Source: Asanoa hainanensis (lineage in GTDB: Bacteria; Actinomycetota; Actinomycetes; Mycobacteriales; Micromonosporaceae). From it: a stretch of 64,000 nt of DNA. The stretch's first letter is position 1. Every line of letters begins with the position of its first letter. Where the stretch lies: assembly GCF_900188485.1 (NCBI RefSeq), contig NZ_FZPH01000011.1, positions 186,001 through 250,000 of the forward strand, in the 5' to 3' direction. This document shows positions 28,580-36,848 of the stretch, piece by piece. The notes below the pieces were generated by a model, which saw only the letters and a program-made list of their open reading frames with translations, had not been told where the DNA came from and did not search any database. The position numbers were made by a program, and so were the translations under genes.

Positions 28580-29373
28580 TCAAGATCTCCTGCCAGGAGC
28601 AGCTGCTCCCCGGCGAGAGCCTCCAGGCGAAGTGGGACTTCGCCGCCCGCGCCGGCTACGACGGCATCGAGCTGCGGGCCAAGGGCGACTTCGCGTTCCG
28701 CGACCGGCTGCCCGAGCTGCGCCAGGCCGCCCGCGACGGCGTGCCGATGCCGTCCGTCTGCGTCGACATGCTGCACTTCATCGGCGCGTTCGACGCCGAC
28801 CTGCGCCGCGACGCGATCGCCCAGCTCCGCTCGCAGCTCTCCGTGCTCGCGGAGATCGGCGGCACGGTGGCCTGCACGCCGGCCTCCTACGGCATGTTCT
28901 CCCGGCGGCTGCCCCCGTTCGAGCCGCCCCGCTCCCCCGAGGCCGACCGGGCGGTGCTGCTGGCGGCGCTCACCGAGCTCGGCAAGCACGCCGAGTCGGT
29001 CGGGGTGACGCTGGTGCTCGAACCGCTGAACCGCTACGAGGACCACATGGTCAACCGGCTCGACGAGGCCGTCTCGCTGGTCGACGAGGTCGGGCTGCGG
29101 TCCGTGCGGGTGCTGGCCGACACGTACCACATGAACATCGAGGAGGACGAGCCCACCAGCGCGCTGGTCAAGGCCGCCGACCACCTCGGGCACGTGCAGG
29201 TCAGCGACTCCAACCGCTTTCAACCCGGGGCCGGGCACATCGACTGGGGTGCGCTGCTCGGCACGCTGGACGCGGTCGGCTACGAGGGGCACCTGGCGGT
29301 CGAGTGCCGGTTGCGCGGCGAGCCCGCGGCGGCGGTCGCGGCGATCCCGGGCTTCCTGCGGAGGTGGTCGTGA
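28576..29373 (+). CDS. sugar phosphate isomerase/epimerase (AP-endonuclease-2 fold)
   Basis: 265 residues forming a xylose-isomerase-like TIM barrel: FAARAGYDGIELRAKGDF near the first strands, TLVLEPLNRYEDHMVN with the metal-binding Glu, VLADTYHMNIEE with metal-binding Asp and His, HVQVSDSNRFQPGAGHIDW, and a final YEGHLAVECR Glu. The metal-ligand set (Glu, Asp, His, Glu) is complete. ATG 28576 overlaps the dehydrogenase stop (ATGA). With the dehydrogenase it likely performs keto-sugar interconversion; the substrate is not determinable. Confidence 0.88.
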   Translation: MIKISCQEQLLPGESLQAKWDFAARAGYDGIELRAKGDFAFRDRLPELRQAARDGVPMPSVCVDMLHFIGAFDADLRRDAIAQLRSQLSVLAEIGGTVACTPASYGMFSRRLPPFEPPRSPEADRAVLLAALTELGKHAESVGVTLVLEPLNRYEDHMVNRLDEAVSLVDEVGLRSVRVLADTYHMNIEEDEPTSALVKAADHLGHVQVSDSNRFQPGAGHIDWGALLGTLDAVGYEGHLAVECRLRGEPAAAVAAIPGFLRRWS

Positions 29374-30692
29374 CCATCGCCCCCGAACGACCCGCGCTCA
29401 CCGCCATCGCGCCGTCCGCGTCGCTCGACCGGGCGGCGCGCCGGGTGCTGGCGGCCAACTGGCGGCGCGGCGCGACCGTGCCCGCCGGTGGCCTCTACCC
29501 GCACCAGTGGAGCTGGGACTCCGCGTTCATCGCGCTGGGGCTGCGGCACTTCTCTCCGGTGCGGGCGCAGCGCGAGCTCGAGTCGCTGTTCGGCGCGCAG
29601 TGGGCCGACGGCCGGGTGCCGCACATCGTCTTCGACCCGCTGGTGCCGGCCGACGCGTACTTCCCCGGTCCGGCGTTCTGGCGGTCCGGTGACCGCTCCG
29701 GGACTCCGGGAGTGCCGACCTCCGGGATCGTGCAGCCGCCCGCGCACGCCCTGGCCGCCTGGGAGACGTACCGGGCCGCACCCGCCGTCGCCCGCTCCCG
29801 CCGGTTCCTGGAGCGCCTCTACCCCCGGCTGGTCGCCTGGCACGACTGGCTGCTGACCGGGCGCGACCTGCGCGGACGCGGCCTGGTGTCCGTGGTGCAC
29901 CCGTGGGAGTCCGGGATGGACAACAGCCCGGCCTGGGACGTCCCGCTGTCCCGGGTCGCGCCGCTGCCGCCGACCGAGCTCGCCCGGCGCGACCTCGCGC
30001 ACGCCGCCGCCACCGAGCGGCCGACGGACGCCGACTACGGGCGCTACATCCGGCTGGCCCGCGACTACCGCGACTCCCGTTACGAGGGGACGCCAGGGTT
30101 CGCCGTGGAGGACCCGCTGTGCAACGGGCTGCTCGCCGCCGGCGAGTACGCGCTGGCCTCGATCGCCACCGAGATCGGGCAGGACCCGAACCGCCACCTG
30201 GTACGCGCCCAGCAGGTGACCGACGCGCTGATGACCGAGCTGTGGGACACGGGCGCCGGCACCTTCTTCGCCTACGACGTGCTCGGCGACGCGGTGCTGC
30301 GGTCGTACTCGATCGCCGGTCTGCTGCCGTTGGTCGTGCCGGACCTGCCGGTGGCGACGGACCTGGTCAAGACCGCGCTCGGCGACCGCTTCCGGCTGGC
30401 CGACGCGTGCCCGCTACCCAGCTACGACCTGACGGCCGAGGACCACGAGCCCGGCCGCTACTGGCGCGGGCCGGGGTGGATCAACACGAGCTGGCTCTTC
30501 TGGCACGGGCTGCGCCTGCACGGTGAGACGGGCCTCGCCGACGACCTGCGCGACCGGCTGCTGGCCCGGGTGCGGGCGTGCGGCTTCCGCGAGTACGTCG
30601 ACCCGCTCACCGGCGCCGGCCACGGCACCAACGACTTCAGCTGGACGGCGGCACTGACCCTGGACCTCATCCGCACCGGGCCGCGCCGCTGA
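29370..30692 (+). CDS. MGH1-type glycoside hydrolase (GH63-like)
   Basis: 440 residues, an (alpha/alpha)6-barrel enzyme. The conserved YPHQWSWDSAFIALGL opening, RVPHIVF, HPWESGMDNSPAWD with the acidic pair, and GRYWRGPGWINTSWLFW match the mannosylglycerate/glucosylglycerate hydrolase group of GH63-like proteins. The general acid Asp lies in the GMDNSP segment and the base Glu is probably near the C-terminus, by family analogy. GTG 29370 overlaps the isomerase stop (GTGA). No signal peptide, so it acts on an imported substrate. Confidence 0.85.
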   Translation: MTIAPERPALTAIAPSASLDRAARRVLAANWRRGATVPAGGLYPHQWSWDSAFIALGLRHFSPVRAQRELESLFGAQWADGRVPHIVFDPLVPADAYFPGPAFWRSGDRSGTPGVPTSGIVQPPAHALAAWETYRAAPAVARSRRFLERLYPRLVAWHDWLLTGRDLRGRGLVSVVHPWESGMDNSPAWDVPLSRVAPLPPTELARRDLAHAAATERPTDADYGRYIRLARDYRDSRYEGTPGFAVEDPLCNGLLAAGEYALASIATEIGQDPNRHLVRAQQVTDALMTELWDTGAGTFFAYDVLGDAVLRSYSIAGLLPLVVPDLPVATDLVKTALGDRFRLADACPLPSYDLTAEDHEPGRYWRGPGWINTSWLFWHGLRLHGETGLADDLRDRLLARVRACGFREYVDPLTGAGHGTNDFSWTAALTLDLIRTGPRR

Positions 30693-30707
30693 CTCGTTGA
30701 CCCCGAT

Positions 30708-32534
30708 ATGCGAACCCTGGTTTCCGGCGTCACCTGCCTCCTGACGGACGCCGGCGGCAACGTCACCGACACCGGCGGTCTGTTCGTCGCGGACACCCGG
30801 CACCTGTCCCGCTGGGTGCTGACCGTGCACGGCCGCGCCCTGCGCGCCCTGGCCGACTCGGCCGGCGAGGTGGTGCTGGCGCCGCCGACCGCGCGCAACG
30901 AGAACCCGCCGTTCGTGCTGCGCCGGGTCCAACGCCTCGCGTCGCGGTCGCTGGTCGAGGAGCTGACGCTGACCAGCTTCGTGGCCTCCCCGCAGACCGT
31001 GCGGGTGGCGCTGTCCGCCGAGGCCGACTTCGCCGACCAGTTCGAGCTGCGGTCGGCGCGGCTGTTCGACAAGTCGGACGCGATCCGCGAGCTGTCGACG
31101 GACGAGGCCTCGCTCGTCTTCCTCTACGCACGGCGGGGTTTTCGCCGGCAGACCCGGATCACGGCGGCGCCGCCGGCCCGGCTCTCCACCGACGGTGTGC
31201 AGTGGACGGTCACCGTGCCGGCGCACGGCACGGTGACCTTGCGCGCGGCCGTCACGGCGGGCGACGGTGCGGTGCCGGTCCTGGTGCCGGAACCGTCCGC
31301 CGTGGCCGCCCCGGCCGACGATCTCGACCGGTGCGTCGCGCGGGGCCTCGCCGACCTCGACAGCCTCCGCGTGCCGGCCGCCGACCTGCCGCCGATCGCC
31401 GGCGTCGAGCTGCCCGCCGGTGCGGTGGTGCCGGCCGCGGGCGCGCCCTGGTTCCTCACGCTGTTCGGCCGGGACAGCCTGCTCACGTCGCTGTTCGCGC
31501 TGCCGTACCGGCCCGAGCTGGCCGAGGGGACGCTGCGGCTGCTGGCGGCGACCCAGGGCCGGGTGACCGACCCCGACCGGATCGAGGAACCCGGCAAGAT
31601 CCTGCACGAGCTGCGCCAGGGCGAGCTGGCCACGCTCGGCGAGGTCCCGTACGGCCGCTACTACGGCACGGTCGACGCGACGCCGCTGTTCCTCGTGCTG
31701 CTGGCCGAACACCACACCGTCACCGGCGACACGGTCGTGGCCAAGGACCTCGAACCGGCGGCCCGGGCCGCGGTGGCGTGGATGCTCGACGACGGCGGCA
31801 TCCAGGCCACGGGCTACCTGCGCTACCGCACCGACGGGCCGGGGTTGGTGCACCACTGCTGGAAGGACTCGGCCGACTCGATGGTCTTCGCGGACGGCCA
31901 GGTCGCGGCCGGACCCATCGCGGTCAGCGAGGCGCAGGGGTACGCGTACCGCGCGCTCCGTGGCACCGCCGAGCTGGCCCGCACCGCCTGGGGCGACCCG
32001 ACCTGGGCCGCCGAGCTGGACCGCCGGGCCGACCGCCTGCGGGCGATGTTCTCCGCCGACTTCCGCCTGCCGAACGCGTTCGTGGCGCTGGCCCTGGACG
32101 GCGCCGACCGGCAGGTCGACGCACTCGCCTCGAACGCCGGCCACGTGCTGTGGTCCGGCATCCTCGACGACTCCTGGGCCGACCTGGTCGCGGAACGGCT
32201 CGCCGAGGACGACTTCTTCTCCGGTTGGGGCATCCGCACCCTCGCCGAGGGCCAGCCGCCCTACCACCCGCTCTCCTACCACCGGGGCGGCGTCTGGCCG
32301 CACGACACGGCTCTCGCGGTCGCCGGGCTGGCCCGGGTCGGGCACACGGCCGCGGCCGCCCGGATCGCCGACGGGCTGGTAGCGGCCGCCGCGTCCGGGG
32401 GCGGGCGGCTGCCCGAGGTGCTGACCGGCCTGACCCGCCGGCCCGGTCAGGCGCCGGTGCCGTACCCGCACTCGTGCTCGCCGCAGGCCTGGGCCGCGGC
32501 GGCGCCGCTGCTGGTGAAGACGGCGCTCAGCTGA
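30708..32534 (+). CDS. amylo-alpha-1,6-glucosidase / glycogen-debranching-type protein
   Basis: 608 residues. The N-terminal 190 residues are a beta-rich domain of the GDE_N_bis type (TDAGGNVTDTGGLFVADTRHLSRWVL). The rest is an alpha/alpha barrel with WFLTLFGRDSLLTSLFALPY, HCWKDSADSMVFADG, and SYHRGGVWPHDTALAVAG near the C-terminus. Such proteins cleave alpha-1,6 or related glucosidic bonds. It follows the GH63-like gene by 15 bp, so is probably the fourth gene of the operon. The 3' end overlaps the convergent methyltransferase gene by eight bases. Confidence 0.87.
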   Translation: MRTLVSGVTCLLTDAGGNVTDTGGLFVADTRHLSRWVLTVHGRALRALADSAGEVVLAPPTARNENPPFVLRRVQRLASRSLVEELTLTSFVASPQTVRVALSAEADFADQFELRSARLFDKSDAIRELSTDEASLVFLYARRGFRRQTRITAAPPARLSTDGVQWTVTVPAHGTVTLRAAVTAGDGAVPVLVPEPSAVAAPADDLDRCVARGLADLDSLRVPAADLPPIAGVELPAGAVVPAAGAPWFLTLFGRDSLLTSLFALPYRPELAEGTLRLLAATQGRVTDPDRIEEPGKILHELRQGELATLGEVPYGRYYGTVDATPLFLVLLAEHHTVTGDTVVAKDLEPAARAAVAWMLDDGGIQATGYLRYRTDGPGLVHHCWKDSADSMVFADGQVAAGPIAVSEAQGYAYRALRGTAELARTAWGDPTWAAELDRRADRLRAMFSADFRLPNAFVALALDGADRQVDALASNAGHVLWSGILDDSWADLVAERLAEDDFFSGWGIRTLAEGQPPYHPLSYHRGGVWPHDTALAVAGLARVGHTAAAARIADGLVAAAASGGGRLPEVLTGLTRRPGQAPVPYPHSCSPQAWAAAAPLLVKTALS

Positions 32535-33345
32535 CGACTCCGGCGGCCACCCAGATGGTCAGCACGGCCAGGAACTCGCCGCGCTCGCCGGCCGCCGCGA
32601 GCTCGGCGAACCAGGTGTCCCGCAGGTCGTCGGGGATCATGCCGGCCTCCGGCGGGACCGCCGGGTCGAACAGCGGCACCACCACGGCGGCCGAGGCGGG
32701 ATCGGGGAAGTAGCAGGCCACCGGGGTGGCCGTCACGTCGCTCAGGCCGGCCCGGACGAGGCGGCGGCGCAGCGTGCGGCCCATGTCGTCGTGGTGGTGC
32801 GGGTCAGCGCCGAGCAGGCGCTCGCGCAGCGAGAGGGTCAGGTCGGCCCGGATGCCGTCGACGGCCAGGGACTCCCAGTCGGTGTCGATCAGGCAGACCC
32901 GCCCGCCGGGCCGGGTGACGCGGACGAGCTCGCGCACCGCGGCGTCGGGGTCGGCGAGGTGCTGGAGCACGCGCTCGGAGCGGACGCCGTCGAAGGTGTC
33001 GGCCTGGAACTCGAGGTGGGTGACGTCGCCTTGGACGAACCGGATCGGCAGGTCGGTCGGCGTCAGGTCCCGGGCGCGGGTCAGGGTCCTGGTGGACGCG
33101 TCCATGGCCACGACCTCGCCGTCGCGGCCGACCACGGCGGCCAGGTCGCGGGCCACCTCCCCGGCGCCGGCGCCCGCGTCCAGCAGCCGCTGGCCCGGCG
33201 CCGGAAGCAACGCCTCGCGCGCGACCGCGCGTACCCGCCGGATCTCGGGATGTTCCGCCATGGCCCGCAGCACCCCGAAGATCGCGTCGAAGATGGGCTC
33301 CGGCAGAGCGTCGATATTCCGGAAAGCCCCCGCGTCGTCCGTCAT
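32527..33345 (-). CDS. class I SAM-dependent methyltransferase
   Basis: 272 residues with a Rossmann methyltransferase fold. Motif I is [16 protein letters not shown], followed by [39 protein letters not shown] and [11 protein letters not shown]. The layout resembles UbiE/Methyltransf_11 enzymes acting on small molecules. ATG 33345 ([12 protein letters not shown]) is chosen; the longer frame extends into the opposite-strand regulator gene. It is divergent from that regulator with a 73-bp gap. Substrate unknown. Confidence 0.85.
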   Translation of the reverse strand: MTDDAGAFRNIDALPEPIFDAIFGVLRAMAEHPEIRRVRAVAREALLPAPGQRLLDAGAGAGEVARDLAAVVGRDGEVVAMDASTRTLTRARDLTPTDLPIRFVQGDVTHLEFQADTFDGVRSERVLQHLADPDAAVRELVRVTRPGGRVCLIDTDWESLAVDGIRADLTLSLRERLLGADPHHHDDMGRTLRRRLVRAGLSDVTATPVACYFPDPASAAVVVPLFDPAVPPEAGMIPDDLRDTWFAELAAAGERGEFLAVLTIWVAAGVVS

Positions 33346-33418
33346 GGTTATCAACCTAGGGCTACGCCGAGCGCGAAACCGGGCCGCGCCGCGCCCGGAT
33401 CCGCCTAGAGTCGGCGAC

Positions 33419-33754
33419 GTGACCGATCCGCCGCTGCGTGAGGTGTTCGGCAAGCTGCTGCGCCGGGTGCGGCTGCGGCAGGGCCGCACGCTGGCCGAGG
33501 TCGCCTCGGCGGCACGGGTTTCCGCGCAATATCTCTCGGAGGTCGAGCGCGGCCGCAAGGAGCCCTCGTCAGAGGTCCTCGCGGCCGTCTGTGCCGCGCT
33601 CGGCATCGACCTGCCCGACCTGCTGGCCGCGGCGGGCCGCGACCTTCTCGCCGCCCGGCCCGTGGCGCCGGTGCTGCGCCTGGCCGACGCCCGTATCGGC
33701 CGTCCCCCGTCGATCGGCCGCCCCGGCGAGGTCCGACTGCTGGTGGCCGCCTAA
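33419..33754 (+). CDS. popR: XRE-type regulator, PopR/ClgR-like
   Basis: 111 residues. A Cro/C1-type helix-turn-helix (10-70) reads [41 protein letters not shown], the sequence style of actinobacterial ClgR/PopR. It is convergent with, and overlaps by four bases, a two-gene clpP operon. In Streptomyces lividans PopR activates clpP3-clpP4 and is itself degraded by ClpP1/ClpP2, relying on two C-terminal alanines. This protein ends ...LLVAA, keeping that Ala-Ala signal. Start at GTG 33419. The specific PopR assignment rests on location, size and degron; ClgR is the alternative. Confidence 0.78.
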   Translation: MTDPPLREVFGKLLRRVRLRQGRTLAEVASAARVSAQYLSEVERGRKEPSSEVLAAVCAALGIDLPDLLAAAGRDLLAARPVAPVLRLADARIGRPPSIGRPGEVRLLVAA

Positions 33755-34365
33755 CCGACGCGGGCAAGCGGTGCGCCCTTGCGGTTGGCGACCACGTGGT
33801 CGGCCAGGCCGTAGGCCACCGCCTCGTCCGCCGACAGCGTCAGGTTGCGGTCGATGTCGGCGCGGATCTTCCCGGTCCCGTGCCCGCTGACCTCCGCGAG
33901 GATCTCCTCCATCTCCGCGCGTACGCGGCCCACCTCCTTGGCCTGCACGGCCAGGTCCGGCAGCGTGCCGCGGGCCTGGCTGGACGGCTGGTGCAGGGTC
34001 ACCTTCGCGTGCTTGAGCACCGCGCGCTTGCCCGGCGTGCCGGCGGCGAGCAGCACGGCGGCGGCCGACGCCGCCTGGCCCAGGCAGAACGTGGCGATGT
34101 TCGGGCGGACGAACCGCATCGTGTCGTAGATGGCGGTCAGCGCGCTGAACGAGCCGCCGGGCGAGTTGATGTAGAGGCCGATCTCCATCTCGCTGTTGGC
34201 CGACTCCAGGTGCAGGAGCTGGGCCATCACCACGTTGGCGACGCCGTCGTCGATCTCGGTGCCGAGGAAGATGATCCGCTCGGCCAGCAGCCGCGAGTAG
34301 ATGTCGAAGGCACGCTCGCCGGTCGAGGTGCGCTCGACGACGGTCGGGATCGTGTACTGGCTCAT
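33751..34365 (-). CDS. clpP: ClpP-like protease subunit with Ser-His-Asn triad
   Basis: 204 residues with the ClpP fold: [23 protein letters not shown], nucleophile Ser in [17 protein letters not shown] and catalytic His in VTLHQPSSQ. At the third triad position (aligned from the SADEAV motif back) an Asn occurs in [14 protein letters not shown] where E. coli ClpP has Asp171. Listeria ClpP1 has the same Ser-His-Asn arrangement and is active mainly in mixed complexes. ATG 34365 lies two bases after the stop of the other clpP, so the two are produced together and likely form a heteromeric barrel. Confidence 0.92.
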   Translation of the reverse strand: MSQYTIPTVVERTSTGERAFDIYSRLLAERIIFLGTEIDDGVANVVMAQLLHLESANSEMEIGLYINSPGGSFSALTAIYDTMRFVRPNIATFCLGQAASAAAVLLAAGTPGKRAVLKHAKVTLHQPSSQARGTLPDLAVQAKEVGRVRAEMEEILAEVSGHGTGKIRADIDRNLTLSADEAVAYGLADHVVANRKGAPLARVG

Positions 34366-34367
34366 CG

Positions 34368-34973
34368 TCACAGCCCCACCGGCTGGCGGGTGACCGCCGG
34401 GCGCACGTCGTCGACCCGGTCCACGACGCGGTCGACCATCCCGTAGGCGAGGGCCTCGTCCGCGTTGAACCACCGGTCCCGCCCGCTGTCCCGGTCGACG
34501 ACCTCGACCGGCTGGCCGGTGTGCCGGGCGATGAGCTCGACGAGGGTACGCCCGACCCGCTCCAACTGGCCGGCGTAGATCTCGATGTCGGCCGCGGTGC
34601 CACCAAAGCCGGCACTGCCCTGGTGCATCAGGACCTGGGCGTGCGGCAGGGCGAACCGCTTGCCGGCCGTCCCGGCACAGAGCAGGAACTGCGCCATGCT
34701 GCCGGCCAGCCCCATCGCGACGGTCCGCACGTCGTTGGGGATCACCCGCATCGTGTCGTAGATGGCCAGCCCGGCGCTGACCGAGCCGCCCGGCGAGTTG
34801 ATGTAGAGGCTGATGTCCGACTGCGGGTCCTCGGCCGACAGCAGCAGCAGCTGGGCGCACAACCGGTTGGCGATCGGGTCGTCCACCTCGGCGCCGAGCA
34901 CGATGATCCGTTGGTGCAACAGCCGGGTCGCCAACTGGTCGTCGAGCGACATCCCGCCCGTCAAGCTCTGCAT
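34368..34973 (-). CDS. clpP: ClpP protease subunit, canonical Ser-His-Asp triad
   Basis: 201 residues, the first gene of the pair. It has [21 protein letters not shown], nucleophile Ser in [15 protein letters not shown], His in [12 protein letters not shown] and Asp in [24 protein letters not shown] lies eight bases upstream of ATG 34973; a longer open frame upstream is not conserved. It resembles ClpP3/ClpP4 of streptomycetes, which are silent unless ClpP1/ClpP2 function drops and PopR accumulates. The upstream region has a GTTC-N10-GAAC dyad. Confidence 0.94.
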   Translation of the reverse strand: MQSLTGGMSLDDQLATRLLHQRIIVLGAEVDDPIANRLCAQLLLLSAEDPQSDISLYINSPGGSVSAGLAIYDTMRVIPNDVRTVAMGLAGSMAQFLLCAGTAGKRFALPHAQVLMHQGSAGFGGTAADIEIYAGQLERVGRTLVELIARHTGQPVEVVDRDSGRDRWFNADEALAYGMVDRVVDRVDDVRPAVTRQPVGL

Positions 34974-35059
34974 GGTCTGTCTCCTTTGTTTTTGGCTGTG
35001 CGCCCACGATGCGGAGCCCGGACCCCCTTGATCCAGGGCGCGCTGCCAGCAGCAGCGAG

Positions 35060-35077
35060 GTTCAGCGGTCAGCGAAC
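35060..35077 (-). promoter_or_regulatory. candidate ClgR/PopR-type operator upstream of the clpP pair
   Basis: The 18-bp sequence GTTCGCTGACCGCTGAAC on the minus strand is a GTTC-N10-GAAC dyad whose core CGCTGAC is close to the actinobacterial ClgR recognition pattern, with one or two mismatches. It lies about 87 bp upstream of the first clpP start, in the gap shared with the GntR gene. Assignment is tentative. Confidence 0.35.
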
Positions 35078-35080
35078 GTC

Positions 35081-35117
35081 TTGACGCTCGGCGATGTGTG
35101 GAGTGCAATATGTTGCA
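35081..35117 (+). promoter_or_regulatory. promoter and operator at the GntR start codon
   Basis: TTGACG (35081-35086) is a good -35 element, and TGCAAT/CAATAT around 35104-35111 can serve as the -10, placing the transcription start near the ATG at 35117 (a leaderless messenger). Overlapping the -10 is a dyad, TGCAA (35104-35108) and TTGCA (35113-35117), separated by TATG. Its length and position suit autorepression by the encoded GntR protein. Confidence 0.6.
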
Positions 35118-35779
35118 TGCCGATCCCGTCCAGCGCCGGTGTGGTGGCCCGGTCGTTGCTGCGCGACGACGCCTACCGGGCGATTCGCGACGCCATCGTC
35201 GACGGCACGCTCGCGCCCGGCGAGCGGCTCAACGACGCCGACCTGGCCCGCTGGCTCGGCGTCAGCCGCACGCCGGTGCGCGAGGCGCTGACCCGCCTCG
35301 ACGAGGCCGGCCTCGTGCGCACCAAGCCCGGCCGCTGGACGATGGTCAGCCCGCTGGACGCGCGGGCGTTGCGGGCCGCGCGGTCGGTGACGTCGGCGAT
35401 GCACGAGCTGGCCGTCCGCGAGGCGCTGCCCAACCTGTCGACCGCCGAGCTCGACGCGATGCGCGCCGCCAACGCGCGGTTCGCGGCGGCGTTGCGGGCC
35501 GACGACGTCGACGCGGCGATCGCGGCCGACGACGACTTCCACGGTGTCGCGGTCACCGCCTGCGCCAACACCGCGGTGCGCAGCGTGCTCGACCAGTTCA
35601 CGCCCGCGCTGCGCCGGCTCGAACGGCTGCGCTTCGCCTCGCTGAGTGGCCGCGAGTCGGTCGCCCAGCACGACCGGATCATCGCGCTGTGCGCGGCCGG
35701 CGACGTCGAGGGCGCGGTCGCCGCCACCCGGGCCAACTGGCAGACCCTCGCCCCGCTGCTGCAAGAAGAAGGAGACTGA
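35117..35779 (+). CDS. GntR family (FadR/FCD-type) regulator of ACC deaminase
   Basis: 220 residues. The N-terminal winged helix (14-75) reads [39 protein letters not shown]. The helical FCD domain (90-215) has metal-ligand candidates in DDDFHG, then VLDQF and SVAQHDRII. It precedes the deaminase gene by two bases, so the pair is one operon; a role in sensing ACC, D-cysteine or a related amino acid is inferred. In proteobacteria acdS is usually controlled by an Lrp-type AcdR; a GntR partner is the actinobacterial arrangement. ATG 35117 falls inside the palindrome. Confidence 0.88.
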   Translation: MPIPSSAGVVARSLLRDDAYRAIRDAIVDGTLAPGERLNDADLARWLGVSRTPVREALTRLDEAGLVRTKPGRWTMVSPLDARALRAARSVTSAMHELAVREALPNLSTAELDAMRAANARFAAALRADDVDAAIAADDDFHGVAVTACANTAVRSVLDQFTPALRRLERLRFASLSGRESVAQHDRIIALCAAGDVEGAVAATRANWQTLAPLLQEEGD

Positions 35780-35781
35780 CC

Positions 35782-36789
35782 GTGCCGCTCGACGACTTCG
35801 CGCGCTACCCGCTGCTCTTCGGCCCGAGCCCCGTCCACCCGCTCGACCGCCTCACCGCGCACCTCGGCGGCGCCCGGATCTGGGCCAAGCGCGAAGACTG
35901 CAACAGCGGCCTGGCGTACGGCGGCAACAAGACCCGCAAGCTCGAATACCTGCTCGCCGACGCGCTGGCCACCGGGGCCGACACGCTGGTCAGCATCGGT
36001 GGCATCCAGTCCAACCACACCCGCCAGGTGGCCGCCGTCGCCGCCCGCGCCGGGCTGAAGGCCGTGCTCGTGCAGGAGAGCTGGGTCGACTGGCCGGACC
36101 CGGTCAACGACAAGGTCGGCAACATCCTGCTGTCCCGCATCCTCGGCGCCGACGTCCGCCTGGTCGAGGATTGCTTCGGGATCGGGTTCAAGGAGAGCTG
36201 GCAGCGGGCGCTCGACGACGTCCGGGCCGCCGGCGGTGTCCCCTACGCGATCCCGGCCGGCGCGTCCGACCACCGGCTGGGCGGGCTAGGCTTCGCCAAC
36301 TGGGCCTACGAGGTCGAGCGCCAGGAGCGCGAGCTCGGGGTCTTCTTCGACACGATCGTCGTCTGCAGCGTCACCGGCAGCACCCAGGCCGGAATGATCG
36401 CCGGGTTCGCCGGCCAGGACCGGCCGCGGCGGGTGCTCGGCATCGACGCGTCCGCGAAGATCGACGAGACCCGCGCCCAGGTGGAGAAGATCGCCCGCAA
36501 CACCGCGGAGCTGATCGGCCTCGGCCGGGACCTGCGCGCCGACGAGATAACGGTGCGCGAAGGCTGGGCCGGCGACCTCTACGGCATCCCGGTCGAGTCC
36601 ACCGTGGACGCGATCCGACTGACCGCCCAGCTCGAGGGCATGATCATCGACCCGGTCTACGAGGGCAAGTCGATGGCGGCCCTGATCGACCTGGTCCGCG
36701 ACGGCTCGATCCCGCCCGATTCGAACGTCCTCTACGCCCATCTCGGCGGCCAGCCGGCGCTCAACGCGTACAGCTCGGTGTTCGGATGA
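35782..36789 (+). CDS. acdS: 1-aminocyclopropane-1-carboxylate (ACC) deaminase
   Basis: 335 residues, a fold type II PLP enzyme converting the ethylene precursor ACC to 2-oxobutanoate and ammonia. PLP Lys is in [11 protein letters not shown] (about residue 51), and the phosphate and substrate loops are [13 protein letters not shown] and VTGSTQAGM. The diagnostic active-site pair is present as Tyr-Glu in DPVYEGKSM, and the C-terminal [15 protein letters not shown] retains the Leu position. Glu at that position separates ACC deaminases from D-cysteine desulfhydrases, which replace it. GTG start with GAAGAAGGAGA upstream. It suggests a plant- or soil-associated lifestyle. Confidence 0.9.
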   Translation: MPLDDFARYPLLFGPSPVHPLDRLTAHLGGARIWAKREDCNSGLAYGGNKTRKLEYLLADALATGADTLVSIGGIQSNHTRQVAAVAARAGLKAVLVQESWVDWPDPVNDKVGNILLSRILGADVRLVEDCFGIGFKESWQRALDDVRAAGGVPYAIPAGASDHRLGGLGFANWAYEVERQERELGVFFDTIVVCSVTGSTQAGMIAGFAGQDRPRRVLGIDASAKIDETRAQVEKIARNTAELIGLGRDLRADEITVREGWAGDLYGIPVESTVDAIRLTAQLEGMIIDPVYEGKSMAALIDLVRDGSIPPDSNVLYAHLGGQPALNAYSSVFG

Positions 36790-36812
36790 CGGTCGGATTG
36801 CCGAACGAAGGG

Positions 36813-36842
36813 TTGACCTGCCCGAACCCGGCGACGTAGCAA
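36813..36842 (+). promoter_or_regulatory. promoter of the BTAD regulator gene
   Basis: TTGACC (36813-36818) and TAGCAA (36837-36842), with an 18-bp spacer, form a good vegetative promoter. The predicted transcription start falls at the GTG 36849, suggesting a leaderless transcript; no ribosome-binding sequence lies before it. Confidence 0.5.
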
Positions 36843-36848
36843 GACCAC

